From positions 171,584 through 235,583 of the forward strand of contig LNEI01000017.1 in assembly GCA_001464455.1 (NCBI GenBank): 64,000 nt of DNA, given 5' to 3'. Under the pieces are notes generated by a model. That model was not told where the DNA came from. It ran no database searches and saw only the letters and a program-made list of their open reading frames with translations. Made by a program: the position numbers and the translations under genes. This document shows, piece after piece, positions 17,007-25,937 of the stretch. Origin of the DNA: Acidobacteria bacterium Ga0077534 (GTDB lineage Bacteria; Acidobacteriota; Blastocatellia; Pyrinomonadales; Pyrinomonadaceae). Within the stretch, counting starts at the first letter, position 1; each line of letters opens with the position of its first letter.

Positions 17007-17882
17007 ATGATGCGTGCGGAGCGGCTCATTGAGCTGATAAAAACCGTAAAACTCAGTGGAAACGTCGATGACCCGCCGCTTTGGCAGATCGAGAAAACTC
17101 GTTTTCAGGCGAATCTTTGTCGTGTATTGCTGTGGCTGGTTGGTGGTATTTCGGTAATGCTGATGAAATACTTTCGCGGCTACCGGATCAAAAATATCAA
17201 GACGATTCGTGCGCAATTCCGTGAGATCTGGGAGCAAAAAGAACGTGAAGGCTGGCCGCTCCTGATCTGCTCAAATCACCTGACCTTTATCGATTCGGCT
17301 CTTATCATCTGGGCCCTTGCATCGAACTGGTGGTATTTTTTCAATTACAAAGCGTTCACCTGGAACGTTCCGGCGGGCGATTTTTTTAAGAAGAAGCTGC
17401 ACTATCACGCGATCTTGTACCTAACGAAGTGTATATTCATCGACCGACAGGGCTCGCCCGCTCATAAGAATGCCGTTCTAAACCTTTGCCGATATTTGTT
17501 GGCTAAAGGCAACGTTGTTTTGATATTCCCCGAGGGTCAGCGAAGCCGCGAAGGGCGATTTAACGTTGACCGTTTGCGGTTTGGAACAGGTAAGATATTA
17601 ACGTCGCTCGAAAACGCTAGGGTGCTTTGCGTATATCTTCGAAGCGATCTGCAGCAAACTTTTTCAAACTATCCGGCAAAAGGCTCGACGTTTTCGATGC
17701 AAATGAAACTTATCGAACCAAATATCGAAGGAACGTCAAAGAAACGGGCCAGCATCGCCGCAGTCAAAGAGATCGGGGCCGTGATCGAGCAGATGGAAAA
17801 AGAGTACTTTACGGCCGGAACGCAGGCGCCCTCGCCTGCAAGCGTTCCGCTTCGGGACGCTGAAAAACGCGGAGCTTTATAA
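17007..17882 (+). CDS. PlsC-like acyltransferase
   Basis: The 291-residue membrane-associated protein has the acyltransferase motif NHLTFIDS (NHx4D), the substrate-binding block FPEGQRSREGRF, and a hydrophobic segment near 36-56. It transfers acyl groups to a glycerol-phosphate-type acceptor. It follows the alkyl-DHAP synthase by 12 bp, so an operon for ether-lipid assembly is likely. The last ~20 residues (AGTQAPSPASVPLRD and after) are encoded by a GCAGGCGCC-family palindrome and are not part of the normal family, so the original stop was probably lost when the repeat arrived. Confidence 0.88.
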   Translation: MMRAERLIELIKTVKLSGNVDDPPLWQIEKTRFQANLCRVLLWLVGGISVMLMKYFRGYRIKNIKTIRAQFREIWEQKEREGWPLLICSNHLTFIDSALIIWALASNWWYFFNYKAFTWNVPAGDFFKKKLHYHAILYLTKCIFIDRQGSPAHKNAVLNLCRYLLAKGNVVLIFPEGQRSREGRFNVDRLRFGTGKILTSLENARVLCVYLRSDLQQTFSNYPAKGSTFSMQMKLIEPNIEGTSKKRASIAAVKEIGAVIEQMEKEYFTAGTQAPSPASVPLRDAEKRGAL

Positions 17883-17949
17883 AGTTGAAAAATAACAACC
17901 GACGTCAGGCCGGAGTCGCCGGCCTTGCAGCCGAGGGCGGCCGCGTTCC
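17817..17949. repeat. Palindromic repeat, GCAGGCGCC family, overlapping acyltransferase 3' end
   Basis: The left arm GGAACGCAGGCGCCCTCGCC (from 17817) and the right arm ending CCGCGTTCC (17949) are inverted copies with few mismatches. The left arm is translated as the C-terminus of the acyltransferase. Confidence 0.78.
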
Positions 17950-17955
17950 AGTCAT

Positions 17956-18528
17956 ATGAACATTCTCGCCGCCACCTTCTTTCTCGCTTGTCTACCGACC
18001 GCTTTGCTCGATTTCGTGTCGCCGATCTGGAAGAACGACCCGAACCTGCGAATTGATGACGCGTATAAGTGGATCTACCAGGCCACGCGCGGCGGCGAGC
18101 ATGCCGTGCCTGATCGCGAGATGGCGAAGCAATGGCTCGACAAAGAATGGCAGTCGATGAGCGACGAACCTAAGCACGAGCATGAATTCGTACCGCTGTG
18201 CCCGGGCAGTGAGATCGGGCGATTTAACCTCCGCCCCTATAAAGCTCGAGGGGGGAAAGCGGACGATTTGCTAGACGCCTTTCTCGCCAGTGCCCGCGAT
18301 TATCGTTCGGAACCTAAGGCCTTCACAGATGCCTGGGTTGAGCTTGGCAAAAGACTAAAACAAAAGGCCTTCGGCAAGGTCACTCACAAAGAATGGCTTC
18401 GGCTTGACCGTGAGATGAAGAAGAAAGGCTACCCCGCCGTTCATCACAGCGATCATTACAACAAAACCTACCGCCCTGCGTACCGCATCGTGACGCTCGA
18501 GCAGGCCCAGCAATTGATACCTTCATAA
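17956..18528 (+). CDS. Conserved-looking protein with N-terminal signal, unknown
   Basis: The 190-residue protein has a hydrophobic N-terminus (MNILAATFFLACLPTALLDF) that is a weak signal peptide or membrane anchor. The rest is hydrophilic and rich in Trp, His and Lys, including VHHSDHYNKTYRPAYRIV near the end. No catalytic motif is recognisable. It starts seven bases after a palindromic repeat and ends 52 bp before ribF, so it probably shares the transcript. Confidence 0.7.
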   Translation: MNILAATFFLACLPTALLDFVSPIWKNDPNLRIDDAYKWIYQATRGGEHAVPDREMAKQWLDKEWQSMSDEPKHEHEFVPLCPGSEIGRFNLRPYKARGGKADDLLDAFLASARDYRSEPKAFTDAWVELGKRLKQKAFGKVTHKEWLRLDREMKKKGYPAVHHSDHYNKTYRPAYRIVTLEQAQQLIPS

Positions 18529-18580
18529 GCCAGCGGCTTTGCTTCGCCGAACCGCCACGTTAAAGTATTGGTTGCAAGCT

Positions 18581-19534
18581 ATGAAGATCTTTCACGGCAC
18601 CGACAATGCCAATATCGCCCGGCCATGCGTCCTGACGCTCGGCGTTTTTGACGGACTACATCTCGGGCATCAGGCGATCATGCTACAGGTCGTCGATAGG
18701 GCACGGGCTATCGGCGCGGTGGCTACGGCCTTGACGTTCGACCCGCATCCGCGAGCGGTACTTCATCCGGCAACGGCGCCGCCGTTGCTTCAGACGCTCG
18801 ATCAACGGTTAGCAAACCTTGAAGTATTAGGAATCGAGCAGACGATAGTCATCCCCTTTTCCCTGGAATTTGCCTCGCAGCCAGCCGAGAATTTTCTGAG
18901 CGACGTCATCCATGACCGCTTGCAAGCCCGCGAGGTTTATCTGGGCAAAGGCTTCGAATTTGGAAAGGACCGCGGCGGAAATATCGATCTGCTCAGATCG
19001 ATGAGCGAAAAGCTCGGTTTTTTAGCCGACGAGGTTGATGAGGTGCAGCTCCGAGGAAATCGCATCAGCTCCTCAGCTATCCGTCGGCTGCTTTCCGAAG
19101 GCCGCGTTAATCTCGCCCGCAGAATGCTCGGGCGACCTTATGGCGTCGAAGGCGTGATCATCCGCGGCAACCGTCGCGGCCATACCATCGGATTCCCCAC
19201 CGCCAATCTCAAACCGCACAATCGAGTGATACCAAAATACGGAGTTTACGCGACGGCGACTCTAATTGACGGGATCTGGCGAAAGAGTATTACGAACATC
19301 GGAGTTCGTCCGACGTTTGAGAATGACGCCGAGCCATCGATCGAAACCTTTGTGTTCGATTTCGATGGCGATCTTTACGGTGATGTTTTGCGGGTCCGGT
19401 TTTTGCATCGAATTCGCGACGAGCGGAAGTTTAACGGCATCGATGAACTCAAGGCTCAGATCGAACGAGACTCAAACCGGGCGAGGAACTATTTCCGGCA
19501 CCAGGGCGTAAAGAACATGCTGGCGATCCTGTGA
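18581..19534 (+). CDS. ribF: Bifunctional riboflavin kinase/FAD synthetase
   Basis: Converts riboflavin to FMN and FMN to FAD. The N-terminal nucleotidyltransferase domain (about 1-180) shows GVFDGLHLGHQ and ISSSAIRRLLSEG; the C-terminal kinase domain (about 185-310) shows GHTIGFPTANL and TNIGVRPTFE. The ATG at 18581 fits the family start (317 residues); 14 more codons are open upstream. FAD is the cofactor of the alkyl-DHAP synthase upstream, but ribF is a housekeeping gene and the link is only positional. Confidence 0.95.
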   Translation: MKIFHGTDNANIARPCVLTLGVFDGLHLGHQAIMLQVVDRARAIGAVATALTFDPHPRAVLHPATAPPLLQTLDQRLANLEVLGIEQTIVIPFSLEFASQPAENFLSDVIHDRLQAREVYLGKGFEFGKDRGGNIDLLRSMSEKLGFLADEVDEVQLRGNRISSSAIRRLLSEGRVNLARRMLGRPYGVEGVIIRGNRRGHTIGFPTANLKPHNRVIPKYGVYATATLIDGIWRKSITNIGVRPTFENDAEPSIETFVFDFDGDLYGDVLRVRFLHRIRDERKFNGIDELKAQIERDSNRARNYFRHQGVKNMLAIL

Positions 19535-19631
19535 GGGCGAGCTGCGCGGGAAACATTGCGGACAAAGCCCGGTTCCGCAACTACATCGAATCGTGTCCGT
19601 TTACGATTGCGGTAGATCGAAGAAAAAATAG

Positions 19632-21329
19632 ATGAACGATATTGCACTCAAAGATCAGTTAGCGGGCCATCGGGTCCCCGGCCCGCTTGTGCCTACGGGC
19701 GAAATTGCAATTGCAAAGCGTCCGCCGAAACTCGTCGAAGCGTCGAAGGGAGCCGCTCCGAAAGGCGATGAGAATGACGGCAGCAAGGGGCTTTACGGAT
19801 ATTTGCGTCTTTTCCAGGTTTCGCGTGTGATCACGATGCTCGCGATATACCTCTATCTTGATCAGCTGGATCTGCACCTAAAAATGCAGAACAAACAGAA
19901 ACTTGAGCGGCTAAAGAATGCGTACCGGCTTACGCGTGCTGCTGTTTATGGAGAAAAGCTTTGGGGCATCAAGCTTTGGTTCTTTCAGCTTTTTCTAAAG
20001 GCATCGCGACGCTTTCTGCTCGGAACCGAAACCGATCGCTTAAAGATCCAGGAACGGCAAGCCGTCTGGCTCAAGGATAAACTCATCGAACTCGGCCCGA
20101 CCTTTATTAAGATCGGTCAATCGATGGGAACGCGTGCCGATCTTCTGCCGCTGCCGTTTGTAAAGGAATTGGGTACGCTGGTCGATCAGGTTCCGGCGTT
20201 TCCGAACGATGTTGCTTTCGCGATCATTGAACGTGAACTCGGCAAAAAGATCAGCGAGGTTTACAAGGAATTCGAACTCGAACCCGTCGCGGCGGCGAGC
20301 CTCGGCCAGGTATATCGAGCACGTCTTCATTCAGGTGAAGAGGTTGCGGTAAAGGTCCAGCGTCCGAACCTCGAAGGTACGATAAAGGGCGACATCGTTA
20401 TCCTAAAGAAAGTTGCGAATTTTGCCGAGCGGTTTCCGCAACTCAACGAAAACGCCGATTGGGCCGGAATGCTTCGCGAATTCGACCAGACGATCCACGA
20501 GGAAATGGATTACTCTGCTGAAGGCCGGAACGCCGAGCGGTTTCGTGACAATTTCAAGACCTGGACAAACGTTCACGTCCCGACCATATATTGGAACTCG
20601 ACGACATCGCGGGTGATGACCATGGAGTTTATACACGGCACCAAGGTCACCGATCTCGAGGAACTGGTTCGCCGCGATGTTGATCCGGCAATTGTAAACC
20701 GTCTACTCATAAAGACTTACCTAAAACAGCTTCTTGAAGACGGCTTTTTCCACGCGGATCCGCATCCCGGCAATCTGCTCGTCATGCCCGACGGGCGTCT
20801 CGCGTTTTTCGATTTCGGCATGGTCGGCCGCATCACGCCTGAGCTGCAGGCAAAGATGATCGACGCATTTTTCCACGTCGTCAGCAAAGATCCGGCTGGC
20901 ATCGCGCAGGATCTGATCGACCTCGATTTCCTCAAACCCGGAACGCCGCATTCGACGGTTAAGCCCGTGGTTGAAAAGATGTTTGAGTTTCATTTCAATT
21001 TGAAGCTCAAGGATGTCAATTTCAAAGAGCTGACCTACGACCTCGCGGACGTGATGTACGATTATCCGTTTCGCCTGCCGTCAAATTTCACCTATATCAT
21101 GCGTGCCCTGATGACGCTCGAGGGCATTGGCATCATCACCGACCCTGAATTCAATTTCTTCGAAACCGCTAAACCATACGCAAAAGAATTCATGCTCCGC
21201 CGCGAGGGCAAAGATTTCCGCAAGTTCTTTGTCGACAAACTAATGGGCCGCGACGAAGGCGGCAAGATCGACTGGGACCGCACATGGAAACTAGCGAAGA
21301 TGGCGTTTAAGACGGTTCTGAATAATTAG
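19632..21329 (+). CDS. UbiB/ABC1-family atypical kinase
   Basis: The 565-residue protein has the diagnostic parts of this family: KIGQ in FIKIGQSMGTRADLLP, the alanine-rich loop AAASLGQVY, the Lys of VAVKVQRP, HADPHPGN for the catalytic loop, and FDFGMVG. Members support ubiquinone synthesis or lipid-soluble quinone homeostasis; they act as ATPases at the membrane. The N-terminal ~60 residues are proline- and lysine-rich and the usual C-terminal membrane helices are weak. It is followed by a small reductase gene three bases later. Confidence 0.92.
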   Translation: MNDIALKDQLAGHRVPGPLVPTGEIAIAKRPPKLVEASKGAAPKGDENDGSKGLYGYLRLFQVSRVITMLAIYLYLDQLDLHLKMQNKQKLERLKNAYRLTRAAVYGEKLWGIKLWFFQLFLKASRRFLLGTETDRLKIQERQAVWLKDKLIELGPTFIKIGQSMGTRADLLPLPFVKELGTLVDQVPAFPNDVAFAIIERELGKKISEVYKEFELEPVAAASLGQVYRARLHSGEEVAVKVQRPNLEGTIKGDIVILKKVANFAERFPQLNENADWAGMLREFDQTIHEEMDYSAEGRNAERFRDNFKTWTNVHVPTIYWNSTTSRVMTMEFIHGTKVTDLEELVRRDVDPAIVNRLLIKTYLKQLLEDGFFHADPHPGNLLVMPDGRLAFFDFGMVGRITPELQAKMIDAFFHVVSKDPAGIAQDLIDLDFLKPGTPHSTVKPVVEKMFEFHFNLKLKDVNFKELTYDLADVMYDYPFRLPSNFTYIMRALMTLEGIGIITDPEFNFFETAKPYAKEFMLRREGKDFRKFFVDKLMGRDEGGKIDWDRTWKLAKMAFKTVLNN

Positions 21330-21332
21330 GCT

Positions 21333-21887
21333 ATGAGAAAGGTTATTCTATGCCTCGCAGTTTCGTTCGACGGTTTCATCGAGGGGCCGAACGGCGAGAT
21401 CGACTGGATCGTCTTTGGGGAAGACGGTGGATCAGACCTCACTGCTTTCGTTGAGGAGATCGATACGGTTATCTACGGCCGTATCAGTTACGAGATGTGG
21501 GGAAACCCGAAAATCACCGAGGAAAGTTCGGATTTTGAAAAGAACTTTTATGGAAAACTCTTCGAAATGGATCGCTATGTTTTTTCGACGACTCGCCATC
21601 ATTTTGACGGGAACGGAAAGGCGATCGGAGGCGACGCGACTGAACTCGTTACTCGGTTGAAAACGCAGCCCGGAAAAAACATTTGGCTCTACGGCGGGGC
21701 GAGTCTGATCACCACATTCATGAACAAAGGCCTCGTCGACGAATTCCGCCTCGCGATAATGCCATCGATCATTGGCGAAGGTAAGCCGCTGTTTAAAAAT
21801 GTCCGCAACAGGACCGATCTAAAGCTGGTTCGCGTGGAACATTCTGCATCTGGTGTACTCGGCGTGACTTACGAAGCCGTTAAATAG
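21333..21887 (+). CDS. Dihydrofolate reductase family protein (RibD C-terminal-like)
   Basis: The 184-residue protein has the fold landmarks SFDGFIEGPNGEIDW, IYGRISYEMW, and IWLYGGASLITTFMNKGLVDEF. It is a NADPH-dependent reductase type; many stand-alone members have no assigned substrate. It starts three bases after the UbiB-like gene and is likely co-transcribed. Confidence 0.88.
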   Translation: MRKVILCLAVSFDGFIEGPNGEIDWIVFGEDGGSDLTAFVEEIDTVIYGRISYEMWGNPKITEESSDFEKNFYGKLFEMDRYVFSTTRHHFDGNGKAIGGDATELVTRLKTQPGKNIWLYGGASLITTFMNKGLVDEFRLAIMPSIIGEGKPLFKNVRNRTDLKLVRVEHSASGVLGVTYEAVK

Positions 21888-21999
21888 TCGCACGAATGCT
21901 CAATCACTCGAAAGAACTTGAAGGCCTACCGAACGTTCGCTACTTTGCCAAGCAGCTTAGTCGAGACCATTGTGCTTGTCCAATTAACTCCAGAACTAA

Positions 22000-22644
22000 A
22001 TGGTATCTTCGCCCAATCTGATCATTAACCATATCTCCGACGACCTTCCGATCAACCGGCTGGACGATACGGGTTGGGAGAGCTCGTCCCAGGTTTTGAT
22101 CTCGACCTACTGGTCGGGAATACCAGCCCAAAGGGGGCATGAATTCGCGAGCAGACTACTGTGGTCGGATTCGGCTCTCTATGTTCGCTTCGATGCGTCC
22201 CAGGATGAACCGCTCGTTATAGCTGACAATCCTGATCCGTCAAAAAAGACTCTTGGACTGTGGGACCGCGACGTGTGCGAAATATTTATCGCGCCGGATG
22301 CGTCCCAGAGAGATCGGTACTTCGAGTTCGAGGTTGCTCCGACTGCTGAGTGGGTCGATCTGGCTATCGAGAATGCGTCCCAGAAACGCGTGACTGATCT
22401 CGCATACGATTCGGGCATGACGGTCGCGGCACGGATCAAACCCGGCCGGGTCGTCATGGCGATGAAGATACCGTGGACCGCGTTTGGTATGCGTCCCAGG
22501 ATTGGAGATGTCTGGCTCGGCAATATTTTCCGCTGCGTTGGCTCGGGCGAAGATCGAGGTTATCTTGCATGGCGTCCCACGGGAACAGTGCGTCCCAATT
22601 TTCACGTGCCAGATGCGTTTGGCGAACTACATTTCGTTGAGTAA
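22000..22644 (+). CDS. CBM9-like carbohydrate-binding protein
   Basis: A 214-residue beta-sandwich protein resembling family 9 carbohydrate-binding modules: LLWSDSALYVRFDA, LWDRDVCEIFIAPD, YFEFEVAPTAEWVDL, and the C-terminal WLGNIFRCVG / YLAWRPTG / PNFHVPDAFGELHF. There is no signal peptide, which is common for this stand-alone type. The DNA is odd: the 11-mer ATGCGTCCCAG occurs four times (22193, 22298, 22373, 22489) in two reading frames. The binding target is unknown. Confidence 0.82.
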   Translation: MVSSPNLIINHISDDLPINRLDDTGWESSSQVLISTYWSGIPAQRGHEFASRLLWSDSALYVRFDASQDEPLVIADNPDPSKKTLGLWDRDVCEIFIAPDASQRDRYFEFEVAPTAEWVDLAIENASQKRVTDLAYDSGMTVAARIKPGRVVMAMKIPWTAFGMRPRIGDVWLGNIFRCVGSGEDRGYLAWRPTGTVRPNFHVPDAFGELHFVE

Positions 22645-22726
22645 AAAGGATAAGGGTGAAAAGCTTGATGAGCCTTGAGCCAAATACCTCTTCCCCTTTT
22701 GCCCATTTCGCCTTTTTCACTTTTCA
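22643..22726. repeat. AAGG-unit inverted repeat between convergent genes
   Basis: Left arm 22643-22663 and right arm 22687-22726 carry AAAAAGG/AAGGG units in opposite orientation. It lies between the stops of two convergent genes and could act as a bidirectional terminator. Confidence 0.55.
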
Positions 22727-23497
22727 AACTGTCATTCCGCCATCGACCGCAATGGTTTGCCCCGTGACGTAGCTCGATGCGTCCGAAGCGAGGAAGACCG
22801 TCACGCCCTTCAACTCGCCTTCGTTTCCTACCCGTGGAATCACGTTATTTTCCTGGATCGAGCGTTCATAAATGTCGATCACTGCGTCCGCCAAACGTGA
22901 ATGAAAGAAGCCCGGTGCGATCGCGTTCACACGAATTCCGCGGCGTCCCCAGCTTGCGGCAAGTTCTCGAGTCAGGCCGATCAAGCCCGCTTTGCTCGCC
23001 ACATAACCGGAATAAAAAGGCCCGTTTGCCGACGATGTCATTCCGGCGATCGAAGCAATGTTTATGATCGAACCGCTTCCCTGTTCGAGCATCTTGCGTC
23101 CCACAGCCTGTGCCATTAGAAAACAGCCGGTCAGGTTTACATCGATCACCTTTTTCCATTGTTCAAGCGGCATTTCCTCGGGCATCGCTCCCCACGAGAT
23201 ACCTGCGTTATTGATCAGAATATCGACCGAGCCAAAATGCTTGATCGTCGAATCGACGACCGCCTGGACCTCGTCTGGCTTTGAAACGTCGCACATTTTG
23301 CCTGCCGCATTGAAGCCGCGTGCCGCAAACTCATTTACCGTCTCGTCGAGCCACTCGCGCCGCCGCGCGCATAGCATTAGATTCGCTCCAGCTTCGCCCA
23401 AAGCCTCGGCCATTTCCTTTCCAATCCCACGCGAACCGCCAGTGACGATCGCCGTTCTGCCCGTCAAGTCGAACAGTTCTCTTACGTTTTTGCTCAT
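22724..23497 (-). CDS. Short-chain dehydrogenase/reductase
   Basis: Classical SDR of 257 residues: TGGSRGIG (19-26), NNAG (96-99), catalytic Ser149, Tyr165 and Lys169 (YSGYVASK), and the C-terminal DGGMTV. Closest in style to gluconate 5-dehydrogenase / 3-oxoacyl-ACP reductase-like SDRs; the sequence does not fix the substrate. It converges with the CBM9-like gene. Confidence 0.9.
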   Translation of the reverse strand: MSKNVRELFDLTGRTAIVTGGSRGIGKEMAEALGEAGANLMLCARRREWLDETVNEFAARGFNAAGKMCDVSKPDEVQAVVDSTIKHFGSVDILINNAGISWGAMPEEMPLEQWKKVIDVNLTGCFLMAQAVGRKMLEQGSGSIINIASIAGMTSSANGPFYSGYVASKAGLIGLTRELAASWGRRGIRVNAIAPGFFHSRLADAVIDIYERSIQENNVIPRVGNEGELKGVTVFLASDASSYVTGQTIAVDGGMTV

Positions 23498-23636
23498 ATC
23501 TATTCCCCGAAAACAGATAGCATAACACGCCTTTACGCAGCTTCGCTCGATGTCCGTGCTGACCCTAAATTATCAAAGATCTACTATCTTTTTGAAGCCT
23601 ACCATGAATTTCAGCGATTGTCAAGTGTCCTATGTG

Positions 23637-23651
23637 TGAAATATTACATTG
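23637..23651. promoter_or_regulatory. Near-palindromic motif shared with the pilB upstream region
   Basis: The 15-mer TGAAATATTACATTG lies 46 bp upstream of the methyltransferase-like gene at 23698 and recurs exactly at 55276. Its first 12 bases fit TGwAATATTwCA, a two-fold symmetric pattern typical of repressor sites. Confidence 0.4.
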
Positions 23652-23697
23652 GTAGCAATTTGTTACTATTCCCCTGAATGCGGTTTAATTATAGGTT

Positions 23698-24492
23698 ATG
23701 GAAAAGACCGAAAAAGAGCTGGCATTCCTGCACGACCTGTATATCAATGACGAGTGGACCAGGCGTTTCACCGACCTCGTCGACAAGCATATCGACCTGA
23801 GAGAGTCGGACAATCTGCTGTACATCAACGCCGGCACCGGCCACCACGTAATGGCTGTCTGCGAGAGGTTTGGCGAGAAGACCGACATTTTTGCTACCTG
23901 TGCAAACGTCGATATGCTAACGATCGCTCAGGATAAAGCCGCAGCGGTTAGATCGCCGGTCGATTTTTCGACGATACGATTTGAGGATGATGCTTTTGAT
24001 GCGGTTCTCGCTGACGCGACTTTTGTCCGGCCGGTCGAGATCGAGGCGTTTATCGAGAATGCTGTTCGTGTCGCGAGGACCGGTGGCGATGTCGCTGTCT
24101 TTTTACCGTCGGCCGGCAGCTTTGGCGAGGTCTTTTCGCTGATGTGGGAAGCTATCTTCAACGAAGAGATCAGCGGTCAGGATGAGACGGTCCAGACCCT
24201 GATCGAATCGATCCCTACTACATCTAAACTAGAAAGCATCGCCGAAAAGGCTGGAATAGTAAACATCAATACCGAGGTCGCGATCGAGGTTTTCGAATAC
24301 GACAACGGAAAGGACTTCATCGAGTCGTCACTTGTAACCGACTTCCTGCTGCCTGCGTGGATGGAAACGCTCGAGGATGATGAGAAAGAAAAGGTTCGCC
24401 AGGGCCTTGCCACCCTGATCGATGCCGATGAAGGCACGCTGCCGTTCAGATTTTCGGTGAAAGCGACGTTGTTGTCGGGGGAGAAGGGTTAA
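23698..24492 (+). CDS. Class I SAM-dependent methyltransferase-like protein
   Basis: A 264-residue Rossmann-like protein. LLYINAGTGHHVMAV corresponds to the SAM-binding motif I (normally GxGxG, here degenerate), FEDDAFDAVLADATFV to the motif IV region, and ARTGGDVAVFLPSAGSF to the following strand. The loss of the canonical glycine pattern leaves doubt about catalysis. It is preceded by a 200-bp noncoding region with a conserved-looking motif at 23637. Confidence 0.75.
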   Translation: MEKTEKELAFLHDLYINDEWTRRFTDLVDKHIDLRESDNLLYINAGTGHHVMAVCERFGEKTDIFATCANVDMLTIAQDKAAAVRSPVDFSTIRFEDDAFDAVLADATFVRPVEIEAFIENAVRVARTGGDVAVFLPSAGSFGEVFSLMWEAIFNEEISGQDETVQTLIESIPTTSKLESIAEKAGIVNINTEVAIEVFEYDNGKDFIESSLVTDFLLPAWMETLEDDEKEKVRQGLATLIDADEGTLPFRFSVKATLLSGEKG

Positions 24493-24561
24493 GGTCTTTA
24501 CCCACGTGCTTTCCTCGAACGCCATTGCTGAAATCAATGATTTTCGTACGCCCGATCATTT

Positions 24562-24825
24562 CTAGCTTGTCTTCGCTTCCGCGCGGCGTCGCATTTCTTC
24601 GACGAGAGCATCGTCGGGCACGTCATTGATCTGCGGGGCCTGTGCCTTTGAGAGCCTTTGCTGCTCTTCGGCCTTTTCTTCTTCTTCAGCCTCGCGCATG
24701 CCGTCTTTGAAAGCCTTTCGCGACTGGCCGAGCGATTTGGCGAGCTGCGGCAAGCGGGTCGCTCCAAAAAGCAAGAAGAGAACGACCACGATGAGGATTA
24801 TTTCTGTTGTTCCGAGTCCAAACAT
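24562..24825 (-). CDS. tatA: Sec-independent protein translocase TatA/E
   Basis: Forms the pore of the twin-arginine export pathway. The 87-residue protein has the single N-terminal membrane helix TTEIILIVVVLFLLFGATRLP with the conserved FG hinge, then the amphipathic helix LAKSLGQSRKAFKDGM and a charged tail. TatB and TatC are not in the window. It follows the prolyl aminopeptidase gene on the same strand, 64 bp apart. Confidence 0.92.
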   Translation of the reverse strand: MFGLGTTEIILIVVVLFLLFGATRLPQLAKSLGQSRKAFKDGMREAEEEEKAEEQQRLSKAQAPQINDVPDDALVEEMRRRAEAKTS

Positions 24826-24889
24826 ATTTAGTTACCTGCGTTTCTGACACAATATTACCGCATTTGACGACTGTATCGCGGAAAAAAGT

Positions 24890-25840
24890 TTAGTGCCGCG
24901 TTTTGAATCTCTCCATCGCATCAACCAGTGCCGATGAAATTCCCTTTTCAGAAACCGAGTGTCCGGCATCGGGTATAACGATAAATTCAGCCTCGGGAAA
25001 CGCCCGATGCAGTTCCCACGCCGAGGTTATCGGGCAAACGACGTCGTAGCGCCCTTGGACGATCACGGTCGGGATGTGACGGACCTTGTCGACGTTCTCG
25101 ATCAGGTAGTTCTCGGTCGGAAAGAACGAGTTATTCATAAAATAATGACACTCGATGCGGGCCAGGCTCAGGGCTTCGTGCTCGCCTTCCCAATGATCCA
25201 TCAAGCCCTTGTCTGGATAAAGCTTCGAAGTCGAACCCTCCCACACGCTCCATGCCCGAGCGGCCGAGAGCCTTACGTTTTCATCATCGCTCGTCAGGCG
25301 TTTGTAGTAGGCAGCCATGAAATCTCCGCGTTCCTCGACCGGGATCTCGTCGCGGTAGCGTTCCCAGAAATCAGGGAATATCTCACTCGCCCCGTACTGG
25401 TAGAACCACTGCAGTTCTTTCTTGCGGGTAAGAAAGATGCCGCGAAGGATCAGGCCGAGACAGCGGTCGGGATGCGTTTCCGCATAAGCCAAACTAAGCG
25501 TCGACCCCCACGAACCGCCGAAAACGTACCATTTATCGACGCCGAATTTATTTCTAAGCGACTCGATATCCTTGATGAGGTCCCACGTCGTATTCTCGCG
25601 AAGCTCGGCATGCGGCGTCGATCTTCCCGACCCACGCTGATCAAAAAGGATCACCTGATACACCGCAGGATCGAAAAACTGACGGTAAAGCGGTATCAAA
25701 CCGCCGCCCGGCCCGCCGTGCAGAAAAACCACGGGTATGCCGTTCGGGTTGCCGACTCGTTCGTAATAGATCGTGTGAAGCTCCGACACGACGTACATGC
25801 CTGTGTCAAAAGGTTCGATCTCAGGGTAAAGATTTGCCAT
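24890..25840 (-). CDS. pip: Proline iminopeptidase
   Basis: Removes N-terminal proline from peptides. The 316-residue alpha/beta hydrolase shows HGGPGGG (41-47), DQRGSGRSTPHAELRENTT, the nucleophile Ser110 in GGSWGS, and the catalytic HS pair in PDAGHSVSEKG, all typical of this peptidase family. The ATG at 25840 gives the standard N-terminus (ANLYPEIEPF); an upstream GTG at 25861 would add seven residues. No signal peptide, so cytoplasmic. Confidence 0.93.
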   Translation of the reverse strand: MANLYPEIEPFDTGMYVVSELHTIYYERVGNPNGIPVVFLHGGPGGGLIPLYRQFFDPAVYQVILFDQRGSGRSTPHAELRENTTWDLIKDIESLRNKFGVDKWYVFGGSWGSTLSLAYAETHPDRCLGLILRGIFLTRKKELQWFYQYGASEIFPDFWERYRDEIPVEERGDFMAAYYKRLTSDDENVRLSAARAWSVWEGSTSKLYPDKGLMDHWEGEHEALSLARIECHYFMNNSFFPTENYLIENVDKVRHIPTVIVQGRYDVVCPITSAWELHRAFPEAEFIVIPDAGHSVSEKGISSALVDAMERFKTRH

Positions 25841-25937
25841 ATCTCGATGATACTTGAACACGAGGCTGGTGGAAAATAAATAAAGCCCGCACTTCGCCGA
25901 TTTACTATTTTCCCCTCAAAATTTACTATTACAAGCG

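Noticed and set aside
24959..25879. 306-residue open frame on the plus strand
   Set aside because: Antisense to the proline iminopeptidase gene; no recognisable domain.
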